A DNA stretch of 64,000 bases from Flavobacterium sp. NG2 (GTDB lineage Bacteria; Bacteroidota; Bacteroidia; Flavobacteriales; Flavobacteriaceae), in NCBI RefSeq assembly GCF_034119845.1, contig NZ_CP139420.1, positions 2,854,001 through 2,918,000 of the forward strand, given 5' to 3'. The notes under the pieces are model-generated. The model did not search any database. It saw nothing but the letters and a program-made list of their open reading frames with translations, and had not been told where the DNA came from. Position 1 is the first letter of the stretch. Each line of letters opens with the position of its first letter. Shown here piece after piece: positions 36,958 to 44,283 of this stretch. The translations under genes and the position numbers were made by a program.

Positions 36958-37317
36958 TCAGTTTGGAGTTTCTGTCGTTTGAAGTCTTAGGCAACGTTCG
37001 GTTCCTAAATACTGAGGGTTTCCGTATTTTTCCGACCAAAAACCGTCTAGTATATCTTTGTTAATGCAACGGTAAACCACCACTCCTTTGAATTTCACTT
37101 CCTCTTCACCTGTATAGTAAAAATTGATTACCAAGATATTGTCTTTAAAAAAACCATGTCCAAATTGTTCTTGATTTTCTCCAATAACCCAATGTGCTAG
37201 TACGCGGTTGTTCTCGTCCAATGATAAATGTAGTTTACCACGGTAAGCTATTCTGTTGGTCTCGTCTTGATTACTGCCTTCAATGGCGTAACTACCTACT
37301 AATTCGTGTACTGTCAT
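36958..37317 (-). CDS. Small conserved-looking protein, unknown
   Basis: From the ATG at 37317 (MTVHELVGSYAIEG) this is 119 residues, predicted mostly beta (LHLSLDENNRVLAHWVIG, LVINFYYTGEEEVKFKG). It may be a lipocalin-like barrel. A TTG at 37386 gives a longer form of 142 residues. No motif recognised. It borders the restriction island. Confidence 0.55.
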   Translation of the reverse strand: MTVHELVGSYAIEGSNQDETNRIAYRGKLHLSLDENNRVLAHWVIGENQEQFGHGFFKDNILVINFYYTGEEEVKFKGVVVYRCINKDILDGFWSEKYGNPQYLGTERCLRLQTTETPN

Positions 37318-37386
37318 GGAGATTTTTGGGTGTTTATTTTGGGTGTTAGGTTTTTTAAAACTTATAACTTTGTTGCTACTTTCCAA

Positions 37387-37970
37387 TACAGAAATTAGTT
37401 TTCCTTTGTTTATAGTACTTTATAAGGTTTGAGGTACATAAAAGGAAAATTTTTTTAAAAAAAATTACAGAAATTAGTATTATTGTGTAAGAAAAAACAA
37501 CATTTGTTATTTGTCCTGTTATCATTCCTTATTATTGTCAATTAAATCAGTACTTTACAAAGATATGATTAATTTATTTATTTTTTTTTGGTGCTTTTTA
37601 TAGCCTTTTTTATACAACAAATTTAACACAATCGGGAGGTTTTTTGGGTGCTAATTTCTGTAAAATAATAGTTAAAAAATGATAAGTAATTGACTTGTAG
37701 TTATTTGTTGTTTTGTGAATTATGAAACTGTTCTAAATTTCAGGTCTTTTTATTGATTTTTGAGTGATTTAGAAGCAAAATTATACTGCGTAAGAAAAAG
37801 AAGTTAAAAATATTTTAAATACCTTTTTCAAATCGGTAACTTAATCTTCATATTAATAAAAATCAATTTAATTCTGGATTTTTTATTGCTATCTGAAATA
37901 CTTAATTATTTTCAATATATTAGCAATCACTAACAAATGATGTAAATTCTTATTTATTCAGTTTAAATTG
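37387..37970. other. Long AT-rich intergenic region upstream of hsdR with TACAGAAATTAG repeats
   Basis: 584 bases without a gene. TACAGAAATTAGT occurs at 37387-37399 and 37466-37478 (direct), and CTAATTTCTGTA at 37651-37662 (inverted). A second pair, around GTAAGAAAAA, lies near 37487 and 37791. The promoter of the hsd operon must lie here but no clear TAnnTTTG with a -33 box was picked out. Confidence 0.55.
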
Positions 37971-40900
37971 ATGGCTTCAACATTCTCATTCCTAGAAATA
38001 AATTATCCTGAGTTGTTCACTATTAGTGAATTATCGGAGCGATTAATTTATATCGATCCTAGTTCATCCTTGTCTAAGTCTCGATTGTTTTCTGAGAAAT
38101 TAGCGCAACTAATTTGGCAATTTGAAGATTTAGTCCCTTTTGATGGAAATCAAGTGGAACGCATCAACCAGTTATTTTATAAAAATTGTATTCCTGACGT
38201 AGTCAAAGATATATTTCATGTTATTCGAAAATCTGGAAATAAAGCCAGTCACGATGGAAGCGGTTCAAAACAAGAAGCCTTATATATTCTCAAAAAATGT
38301 TTTCAATTAGCGAAGTGGTTTTATGAAACCTATGAGAATGATTATATTGAAACTACAGAATATCAACTTCCTGAAGATGATCAGAAAGTTAGTTTAGACA
38401 AATTAAATGCTGAACTGGAGCGATTATCAAAACAAGTAGTCGATTATCAGGCAAAAGTGGCTATAATCAATGCAACACCTGAGCTGGTGGTTGAAAGACA
38501 ACAACGTGCTTTGACCAATGCCAGCAACATAGGTAAAACCGAAGCAGAAACAAGAGCAATTATTGATGAACAATTAAGAGATGCTGGTTGGGATTGTGAA
38601 ACGGAGAAGCTTAATTACAAAAAGAATAAGTCGCTACCCGAAAAAGGAAAAAACAAAGCAATTGCCGAGTGGCCATGTAATGGCAAATGGGCTGATTATG
38701 CTTTGTTTGTGGGGATGGAATTATACGGTATTGTGGAAGCTAAAAAGTTTGCAACGGATATTTCGACAGATTTGCATCAATCAAAAATATATGCTGAAAG
38801 AATAGAAGCACAAAACGATTTCAAATTGTTAGGAAATTGGAATGGCTATAAAGTTCCTTTTCTTTTCTCTACGAATGGTAGAAATTATTTGGAACAAATA
38901 AAAGCCAAAAGCGGTATATGGCATTTGGACATTCGGAAAGAACGCAATAGGGCAGAAGCACTTCGAGGTTGGTTTTCACCACAAGGATTGGTTGATTTAT
39001 TCGAAAGAGATATTGAAACAGCAAACAGCCGATTGCAAATAAGTGAATACGACTATTTGCAAAATCCCAGTGGTTTAGGATTACGCTATTATCAAATAGA
39101 TGCTATTAAAGCAGTAGAAGAAAAACTGATTAATCATCCTGAAGACAAACGTTCTCTGTTGGTAATGGCTACTGGTACTGGAAAAACGAGAACAACTATT
39201 GGTTTGGCCTACCGCTTCATTAAATCGGATCGTTTTAAGCGTATTTTGTTTTTAACGGATAGACGTTTGTTAGCATCACAGGCATTGGGAAGTTTCAAGG
39301 ACAACAAAGTAGAAGATATTAATACCTTTTCTAATATTTATAAAATAGAGGAAATGAAAGATGTGTATCCTGAAACAGAAACGAGACTTCATTTTGCTAC
39401 CGTTCAAAGCATGGTGAAACGCCTTTTTTATTCGGATAACGAAACATTAGCTATTGATGCTTATGACTGTATTATTATTGACGAAGCACATAGAGGCTAT
39501 AATCTAGACAAAGAAATAAACGAGGAGGATTTATCCTTTAAAGATGAGAATGATTATGTAGGGCAATATAAAAGGGTAATAGAATACTTTAATGCTTATA
39601 TCGTTGGGTTAACTGCTACACCTGCTTTACACACTACAGAAATTTTTGGAAAACCCGTCCATAATTATTCCTATCGTGAAGCAGTTATTGATGGTTTTTT
39701 GACAGATCATGAGCCACCTTATATTATTAAAACTAATTTGAGCGAAAATGGTATTCTTTGGGAGAAAGGGGAAAAGCCAAAGGCTTTTAATCCTGAAACT
39801 AATTCTATTGAAGACTTAGCTGAATTAGAGGATGAATTACTAGTAGAAATTGAACAATTCAATAAACTAGTGATTACTGAGCCTTTTAATAGAGCGGTAA
39901 TCAAAGAACTGGTTCAAAATATAGATCCTGAAGGGGATGAAAAAACCTTAATTTTTGCGGTTCGGGATTTTCATGCAGATTTGATTGTTGATTTACTAAA
40001 AGAAGAATATGCTGAAATAGGTATTGATGTACCGCAAGGGGCTATTCAAAAATTAACGGGGAATGTCTATGATGTTGAGAATTTAACCAAACGATTCAAA
40101 AACGAGAAATTCCCTAATATCGTGGTTACAGTTGATTTATTGACTACAGGAATTGATGTCCCTCAAATAACTAATTTGGTGTTTTTGCGTAGAGTGCGTT
40201 CTCGTATTTTGTTTGAACAAATGTTAGGTAGAGCCACTCGTTTGTGTCCTGAAATCAATAAACAATTTTTTAAGATTTATGATGCTGTTCGAGTTTATGA
40301 GGCCTTAGAAGATTTTACACAAATGAAAACCGTTTCTAATCCTTCTATATCTTTTCAAAAATTAATAGAAGAATTAGATTTCATAGATACTCCTGAACGT
40401 TCCAAAAAGCAATTGGAGCAGATTGTAGCCAAGTTACAACGCAAAAAGAAACAGATTAACGAAGGACAACTAGAACAGTTTATGTATTATGCCAAAGGGG
40501 ATAGTCCAGAGGAATTTATCGAAAATCTGTTGGGTGTTGATGGAGCAGATGTTAAAAATGTATTAGCTAATTACGCTAGTCTTTGGGATTTCTTGGATAA
40601 AAAGGTCTATCAGCCTAAAATGCAATTGGTTTCTGAGCACCATGACGAAGTAATAGGTATCGAACGAGGGTATGGTAAAGCTTCGAAACCAGAAGATTAT
40701 ATCGAGGGTTTTAAAACCTTTATCGAAGAAAATCGCAATACTATTTTGGCCTTAAAAACGATTTGCACCAAGCCTTCGGATTTGGATAGAAAATCATTAA
40801 AAGAACTAAAACTACTATTAGACCAGGAGGGATATAATGAGTTGACTTTGAACGCAGCATGGAAAAATGCCAAGAATCAAGATATAGCAGCCGATATTAT

Positions 40901-41183
40901 TTCCTATATCCGAACTTTAGCATTAGATACTGTTTTAGTAAGTCATGAAGACCGAATTAAAAATGCAATTGCCAAAGTAAAAGCTATGAAAGATTGGAAT
41001 ATGCACCAGTTGAAATGGATTGAACGCTTTGAAAAGCAGTTGCTTCATGAAGACATATTTGATAAAGAATTCATCAACCAAACCTTTAAAGAAGAAGGTG
41101 GTTTAGCTCGTATTCAAAAGATATTTAATAACGAACTGGATCAAGTGATTGCTTTGTTGAATGATAATTTATTTACAGCCTAA
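37971..41183 (+). CDS. hsdR: Type I restriction enzyme, R (motor and nuclease) subunit
   Basis: From the ATG at 37971 (MASTFSFLEINYP) this is a 1070-residue HsdR. An N-terminal DUF4145-like helical part (residues about 60-125) is followed by the PD-(D/E)xK nuclease (ADYALF, then IVEAKKF near 260). Next comes the SF2 motor: Walker A MATGTGKT about residue 400, DEAH (IIIDEAHRG) about 503, VGLTATP, and motif VI near residue 750 (EQMLGRATRLCPE), with the C-terminal HsdM-contact region after that. It cuts unmodified DNA after ATP-driven translocation in complex with HsdM and HsdS. Its stop overlaps the RhuM-Fic start by one base (TAATG). Confidence 0.94.
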   Translation: MASTFSFLEINYPELFTISELSERLIYIDPSSSLSKSRLFSEKLAQLIWQFEDLVPFDGNQVERINQLFYKNCIPDVVKDIFHVIRKSGNKASHDGSGSKQEALYILKKCFQLAKWFYETYENDYIETTEYQLPEDDQKVSLDKLNAELERLSKQVVDYQAKVAIINATPELVVERQQRALTNASNIGKTEAETRAIIDEQLRDAGWDCETEKLNYKKNKSLPEKGKNKAIAEWPCNGKWADYALFVGMELYGIVEAKKFATDISTDLHQSKIYAERIEAQNDFKLLGNWNGYKVPFLFSTNGRNYLEQIKAKSGIWHLDIRKERNRAEALRGWFSPQGLVDLFERDIETANSRLQISEYDYLQNPSGLGLRYYQIDAIKAVEEKLINHPEDKRSLLVMATGTGKTRTTIGLAYRFIKSDRFKRILFLTDRRLLASQALGSFKDNKVEDINTFSNIYKIEEMKDVYPETETRLHFATVQSMVKRLFYSDNETLAIDAYDCIIIDEAHRGYNLDKEINEEDLSFKDENDYVGQYKRVIEYFNAYIVGLTATPALHTTEIFGKPVHNYSYREAVIDGFLTDHEPPYIIKTNLSENGILWEKGEKPKAFNPETNSIEDLAELEDELLVEIEQFNKLVITEPFNRAVIKELVQNIDPEGDEKTLIFAVRDFHADLIVDLLKEEYAEIGIDVPQGAIQKLTGNVYDVENLTKRFKNEKFPNIVVTVDLLTTGIDVPQITNLVFLRRVRSRILFEQMLGRATRLCPEINKQFFKIYDAVRVYEALEDFTQMKTVSNPSISFQKLIEELDFIDTPERSKKQLEQIVAKLQRKKKQINEGQLEQFMYYAKGDSPEEFIENLLGVDGADVKNVLANYASLWDFLDKKVYQPKMQLVSEHHDEVIGIERGYGKASKPEDYIEGFKTFIEENRNTILALKTICTKPSDLDRKSLKELKLLLDQEGYNELTLNAAWKNAKNQDIAADIISYIRTLALDTVLVSHEDRIKNAIAKVKAMKDWNMHQLKWIERFEKQLLHEDIFDKEFINQTFKEEGGLARIQKIFNNELDQVIALLNDNLFTA

Positions 41184-42172
41184 TGAGTGATATTATAATT
41201 TATACTTCGAAAGGAAACCATACTCAAATTGAAGTCCAGTTTGAAGATGAAACGGTTTGGTTAAATCAAAAACAGATTGCAGAAGTTTTTGGAACAGAAG
41301 TACCAGCTATAAATAAGCATATTAAAAATATACTTAAAGAATCTGAATTGTTGCCTGAAGCAACTATTTCCAAAATGGAAATAGTTCAAATAGAAGGAAG
41401 CAGAAAGGTAACTAGAAAAGTTGATTTTTATAACCTTGACATGATTATTTCTGTTGGGTATAGAGTAAATTCGGCTAAAGCTACCAAGTTTAGAATTTGG
41501 GCAACCCAACGCTTAAAGGACTATTTAGTAAAAGGATATGCACTAAATGAAAAGAGATTAAAAGAACTCAATTATAAATACACCGAAATACAGCAAGCTC
41601 TAAAACTGGCTACAAAAGCTGCTAATGTTGACAATTTATCCTCAAACGAAGCCAAAGGAATTTTAAAAGTATTAGAGCAATATGCCTATGCTTTAGAAAC
41701 TTTAGATAAATACGATCATCAAAAATTAAGTATTGATTCGAATTATATCGCTACCGAAACAAAGCGCTTGACTTATGATGAAGCAATTAAGCAAATTCAT
41801 ATTTGGCGTAATTTTCAACAAACTGGAGATTTATTTGGTAATGAAAAAGATCAGTCCTTTAAAAGTTCTTTAGAAACTATTTATCAAACTTTCGATTTAG
41901 TAGATTTGTACCCCACAATAGAAGAAAAAGCAGCTAATCTTTTGTATTTCGTGGTAAAAAATCACTCTTTTTCTGATGGAAATAAGCGAATTGCAGCAGG
42001 ATTATTCATTTACTTTTTAGACTTGAATAATAAATTACTAAACCAAGAAGGAAACAAAAAAATTGCCGATAATGCTTTGGTTGCTATTACTATTATGATT
42101 GCCGAAAGCAAATCAGAAGAGAAAGACATGATAACCAAATTGGTGGTCAATTTGATAAACGATAATAATTAA
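41183..42172 (+). CDS. RhuM-Fic fusion protein
   Basis: A 329-residue fusion. Residues about 1-130 match RhuM-type virulence proteins (VWLNQKQIAEVFGTEVPAINKHIKN, a winged-helix-like DNA-binding fold, and NLDMIISVGYRVNSAKATKFRIWA). Residues about 180-310 form a Fic/Doc domain with HSFSDGNKRIAAGLF, close to the HxFx(D/E)GNKR active motif. Fic domains add AMP or phosphate to proteins. It overlaps hsdR by one base, so it is translated with the restriction complex. It may guard, tune or add abortive infection to the system, which is inference. Confidence 0.88.
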   Translation: MSDIIIYTSKGNHTQIEVQFEDETVWLNQKQIAEVFGTEVPAINKHIKNILKESELLPEATISKMEIVQIEGSRKVTRKVDFYNLDMIISVGYRVNSAKATKFRIWATQRLKDYLVKGYALNEKRLKELNYKYTEIQQALKLATKAANVDNLSSNEAKGILKVLEQYAYALETLDKYDHQKLSIDSNYIATETKRLTYDEAIKQIHIWRNFQQTGDLFGNEKDQSFKSSLETIYQTFDLVDLYPTIEEKAANLLYFVVKNHSFSDGNKRIAAGLFIYFLDLNNKLLNQEGNKKIADNALVAITIMIAESKSEEKDMITKLVVNLINDNN

Positions 42173-42203
42173 TTGTTGGGTGTATGCAATACAATATACT
42201 GTA

Positions 42204-42231
42204 GTGAGATTGCTTCGTTCCTCGCAATGAC
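42204..42231 (-). repeat. ATTGC-GCAAT palindromic repeat, copy R1
   Basis: GTGAGATTGCTTCG...CTCGCAATGAC is a copy of the repeat in reverse orientation, ending 11 bases before the GIY-YIG start. Confidence 0.85.
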
Positions 42232-42242
42232 AATGCATTAAC

Positions 42243-42560
42243 ATGAATACAACTATGAAACCAGGATTTGTATATATCATTACAAATAAGTATCAAACCG
42301 TGGTATATACTGGTGTTACTTCAAATTTGCCTAAAAGAATTTTAGAGCATAAAGAAAAAAAGTATCCGCAATCATTTTCAGCTAGATATAATGTGAATAT
42401 TTTAGTTTACTATGAGCAATTTCAAGAAATAGGAGATGCAATAGTAAGAGAGAAACAAATAAAAGCGGGTTCAAGAGACGATAAAAATAAATTAATCCGA
42501 TCTTTGAATCCAACTTGGAAAGATTTATATGAAGAGATTAAAGATATAATGACTATTTAA
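42243..42560 (+). CDS. GIY-YIG nuclease, single-domain
   Basis: A 105-residue protein with only a GIY-YIG domain. It shows VYIIT and YTGVT for the two signature triplets, the catalytic Arg in LPKRILEHK and the Glu in VREKQIKAG, so it should nick DNA. This size is typical of UPF0213-type GIY-YIG proteins. It lies between the RhuM-Fic gene and hsdM on the same strand, but is bracketed closely by inverted copies of a palindromic repeat. It may be a passenger of the repeat rather than part of the restriction system. A start at 42255 is equally possible. Confidence 0.9.
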   Translation: MNTTMKPGFVYIITNKYQTVVYTGVTSNLPKRILEHKEKKYPQSFSARYNVNILVYYEQFQEIGDAIVREKQIKAGSRDDKNKLIRSLNPTWKDLYEEIKDIMTI

Positions 42561-42575
42561 ATATTTTTACACTTC

Positions 42576-42606
42576 GTCATTGCGAGCGATAGCGTAGCAA
42601 TCACAC
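42576..42606 (+). repeat. ATTGC-GCAAT palindromic repeat, copy R2
   Basis: GTCATTGCGAGCGATAGCGTAGCAATCACAC, with a 3-base longer centre than the other copies. It starts 15 bases after the GIY-YIG stop. Confidence 0.85.
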
Positions 42607-42649
42607 TAGCAAGATCAAGTAAAACGAGCAAATAACCTGGAGCATTGGA

Positions 42650-42677
42650 GTGAGATTGCTTCGTTCCTCGCAATGAC
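42650..42677 (-). repeat. ATTGC-GCAAT palindromic repeat, copy R3
   Basis: Reverse-orientation copy, same core as R1, in the gap before hsdM. Confidence 0.85.
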
Positions 42678-42700
42678 AAACACTAAATACTAATTGAGGA

Positions 42701-42728
42701 ATGAGATTGCTTCATTCCTCGCAATGAC
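42701..42728 (-). repeat. ATTGC-GCAAT palindromic repeat, copy R4
   Basis: Reverse-orientation copy with ATTGCTTCATTCCTCGCAAT, nine bases before the hsdM ATG. Confidence 0.85.
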
Positions 42729-42737
42729 AATAAAACA

Positions 42738-44198
42738 ATGAGTGCACAAGAAATAGCTAATAAACTCTGGAATCTTTGTAATGTATTGCGTGATGATGGG
42801 GTAACCTACCACCAATATTTAAATGAGCTGACTTATATTCTTTTCCTGAAATTAAGTGAAGTAAAAGGATTTAGTCATGAAATTCCAGCAGAGTTTCAAT
42901 GGAGCTACTTTGTAAACGAACATGATAATGCCGAAGCTTTTGCACGTTACCGTGAATTTCTAGCCACTGTAAGTGATAAGACTACAAGCCAAAGCATCAA
43001 GGAAATCTACAGTAACGCTTCAACGAGTTTGCGCAAGCCTGTCAACTTTAATTCGCTTGTTGTTGCTATTGATAAACTGGATTGGTACGAAGAGGACGAT
43101 CGTGATGTCATGGGTGATATTTACGAAAGCCTATTAGAGAAAAATGCAGGTGAAAAGAAAAGTGGCGCAGGGCAATACTTTACACCACGACCATTGATTA
43201 ATATCATGGTCGATTTGATGGTGCCAAAGATTGGCGAACGTTGGACAGATCCAGCTTGTGGTACTTTTGGTTTCATGATCTCGGCAGATCATTATTTGCG
43301 TAGCAAAAACGATAATTATTACGATTTAAGCGAAAAAGAAAGACAGTTTCAAGTAAACGACGCCTTCTCAGGTGTAGAACTCGTACCTGATGCGCACCGA
43401 TTGGCATTGATGAACGCCCGTTTGCACGGAATGGAAAGTACCATACATCTAGGGGATACCTTGACCGAATTTGGTAAAACCCTCAACGGTTTTGATGGAG
43501 TGTTAGCAAATCCTCCATTTGGTACCAAGCAGGGAGGTGAACGCCCAAGCCGTGACGATTTTACGTTCCCTACGGCCAACAAGCAATTGAACTTTTTGCA
43601 ACACATATACCGTAGTTTAAAGAAAGACGGCAAAGCCAGAGCAGCAGTAGTCTTGCCCGATAACGTACTCTTTGAAGACGGTGACGGACAGAAAATACGA
43701 CGTGATTTGATGGACAAATGTAACCTACACACTATTTTGCGTTTGCCTACAGGGATTTTTTATGCCGCAGGTGTAAAAACCAACGTACTCTTTTTTACCC
43801 GTGAAAAAACCGAAACTAACAATACTAAGAACGTTTGGTTTTATGATATGCGTACTAATGCACCTAGTTACGGAAAACGCACACCATTTACAGAAAAAGC
43901 CTTTGAAGATTTTGTTCTAGCCTACACAGGAGGAATTCCTTTTGATAAAGTAGAGCAAGATTATGATGGTTTGGTATCTGATGACAAACGTAAAACAATA
44001 AAAGACGAACGCTGGAACTGTATTTCACGTGTCCATATAGAAAAGAAAAACTACAGCCTCGATTTAGGTTTAATTGCTGATAATACGTTGACGAATAGCG
44101 ATGATTTAGGCGAGCCGATTGATATTGCGAAGGAAGCTTTAAGTGAATTACAAAGCATCACGGAGCAATTGAATGCGATGATAAAAGAATTGAATTAG
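42738..44198 (+). CDS. hsdM: Type I DNA methyltransferase, M subunit
   Basis: A 486-residue N6-adenine methyltransferase. An N-terminal HsdM helical domain (residues 1-135, MSAQEIANKLWNLCNVLRDD) is followed by the methylase (SAM motif DPACGTFGFM, catalytic NPPF in VLANPPFGTKQ, and PDNVLFEDG). It modifies the site recognised by HsdS and is part of the restriction complex. Its last codons (MIKELN) are duplicated 86 bases downstream, at the hsdS start, around repeat copy R5, pointing to an insertion at the hsdM-hsdS junction. Confidence 0.95.
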   Translation: MSAQEIANKLWNLCNVLRDDGVTYHQYLNELTYILFLKLSEVKGFSHEIPAEFQWSYFVNEHDNAEAFARYREFLATVSDKTTSQSIKEIYSNASTSLRKPVNFNSLVVAIDKLDWYEEDDRDVMGDIYESLLEKNAGEKKSGAGQYFTPRPLINIMVDLMVPKIGERWTDPACGTFGFMISADHYLRSKNDNYYDLSEKERQFQVNDAFSGVELVPDAHRLALMNARLHGMESTIHLGDTLTEFGKTLNGFDGVLANPPFGTKQGGERPSRDDFTFPTANKQLNFLQHIYRSLKKDGKARAAVVLPDNVLFEDGDGQKIRRDLMDKCNLHTILRLPTGIFYAAGVKTNVLFFTREKTETNNTKNVWFYDMRTNAPSYGKRTPFTEKAFEDFVLAYTGGIPFDKVEQDYDGLVSDDKRKTIKDERWNCISRVHIEKKNYSLDLGLIADNTLTNSDDLGEPIDIAKEALSELQSITEQLNAMIKELN

Positions 44199-44283
44199 TC
44201 AAAAAGATAACCACCCTGTCATTGCGAGGAACGAAGCAATCACACTAAAATGAGTAGGAAGTTATGATAAAAGAATTGAATTA
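44178..44283 (+). repeat. 20-bp direct repeat pair around repeat copy R5 (insertion footprint)
   Basis: ATGATAAAAGAATTGAATTA occurs exactly at 44178-44197 (the hsdM end) and 44264-44283 (just before the hsdS ATG). The 66 bases between contain R5. Removing one copy and the insert restores GAATTAATG, that is, a stop TAA overlapping ATG, as at the hsdR/RhuM-Fic junction. Confidence 0.85.
44218..44245 (+). repeat. ATTGC-GCAAT palindromic repeat, copy R5
   Basis: GTCATTGCGAGGAACGAAGCAATCACAC, forward orientation, inside the 20-bp direct repeat pair. Confidence 0.88.

Larger units (their letters stand above)
42204..42606 (+). mobile_element. Candidate minimal element: inverted repeats R1/R2 bracketing a GIY-YIG gene
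   Basis: R1 (42204-42231) and R2 (42576-42606) are imperfect reverse complements and flank the single gene at 42243-42560 with gaps of 11 and 15 bases. No target duplication is evident at these outer ends, so mobility is a hypothesis. Confidence 0.4.
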
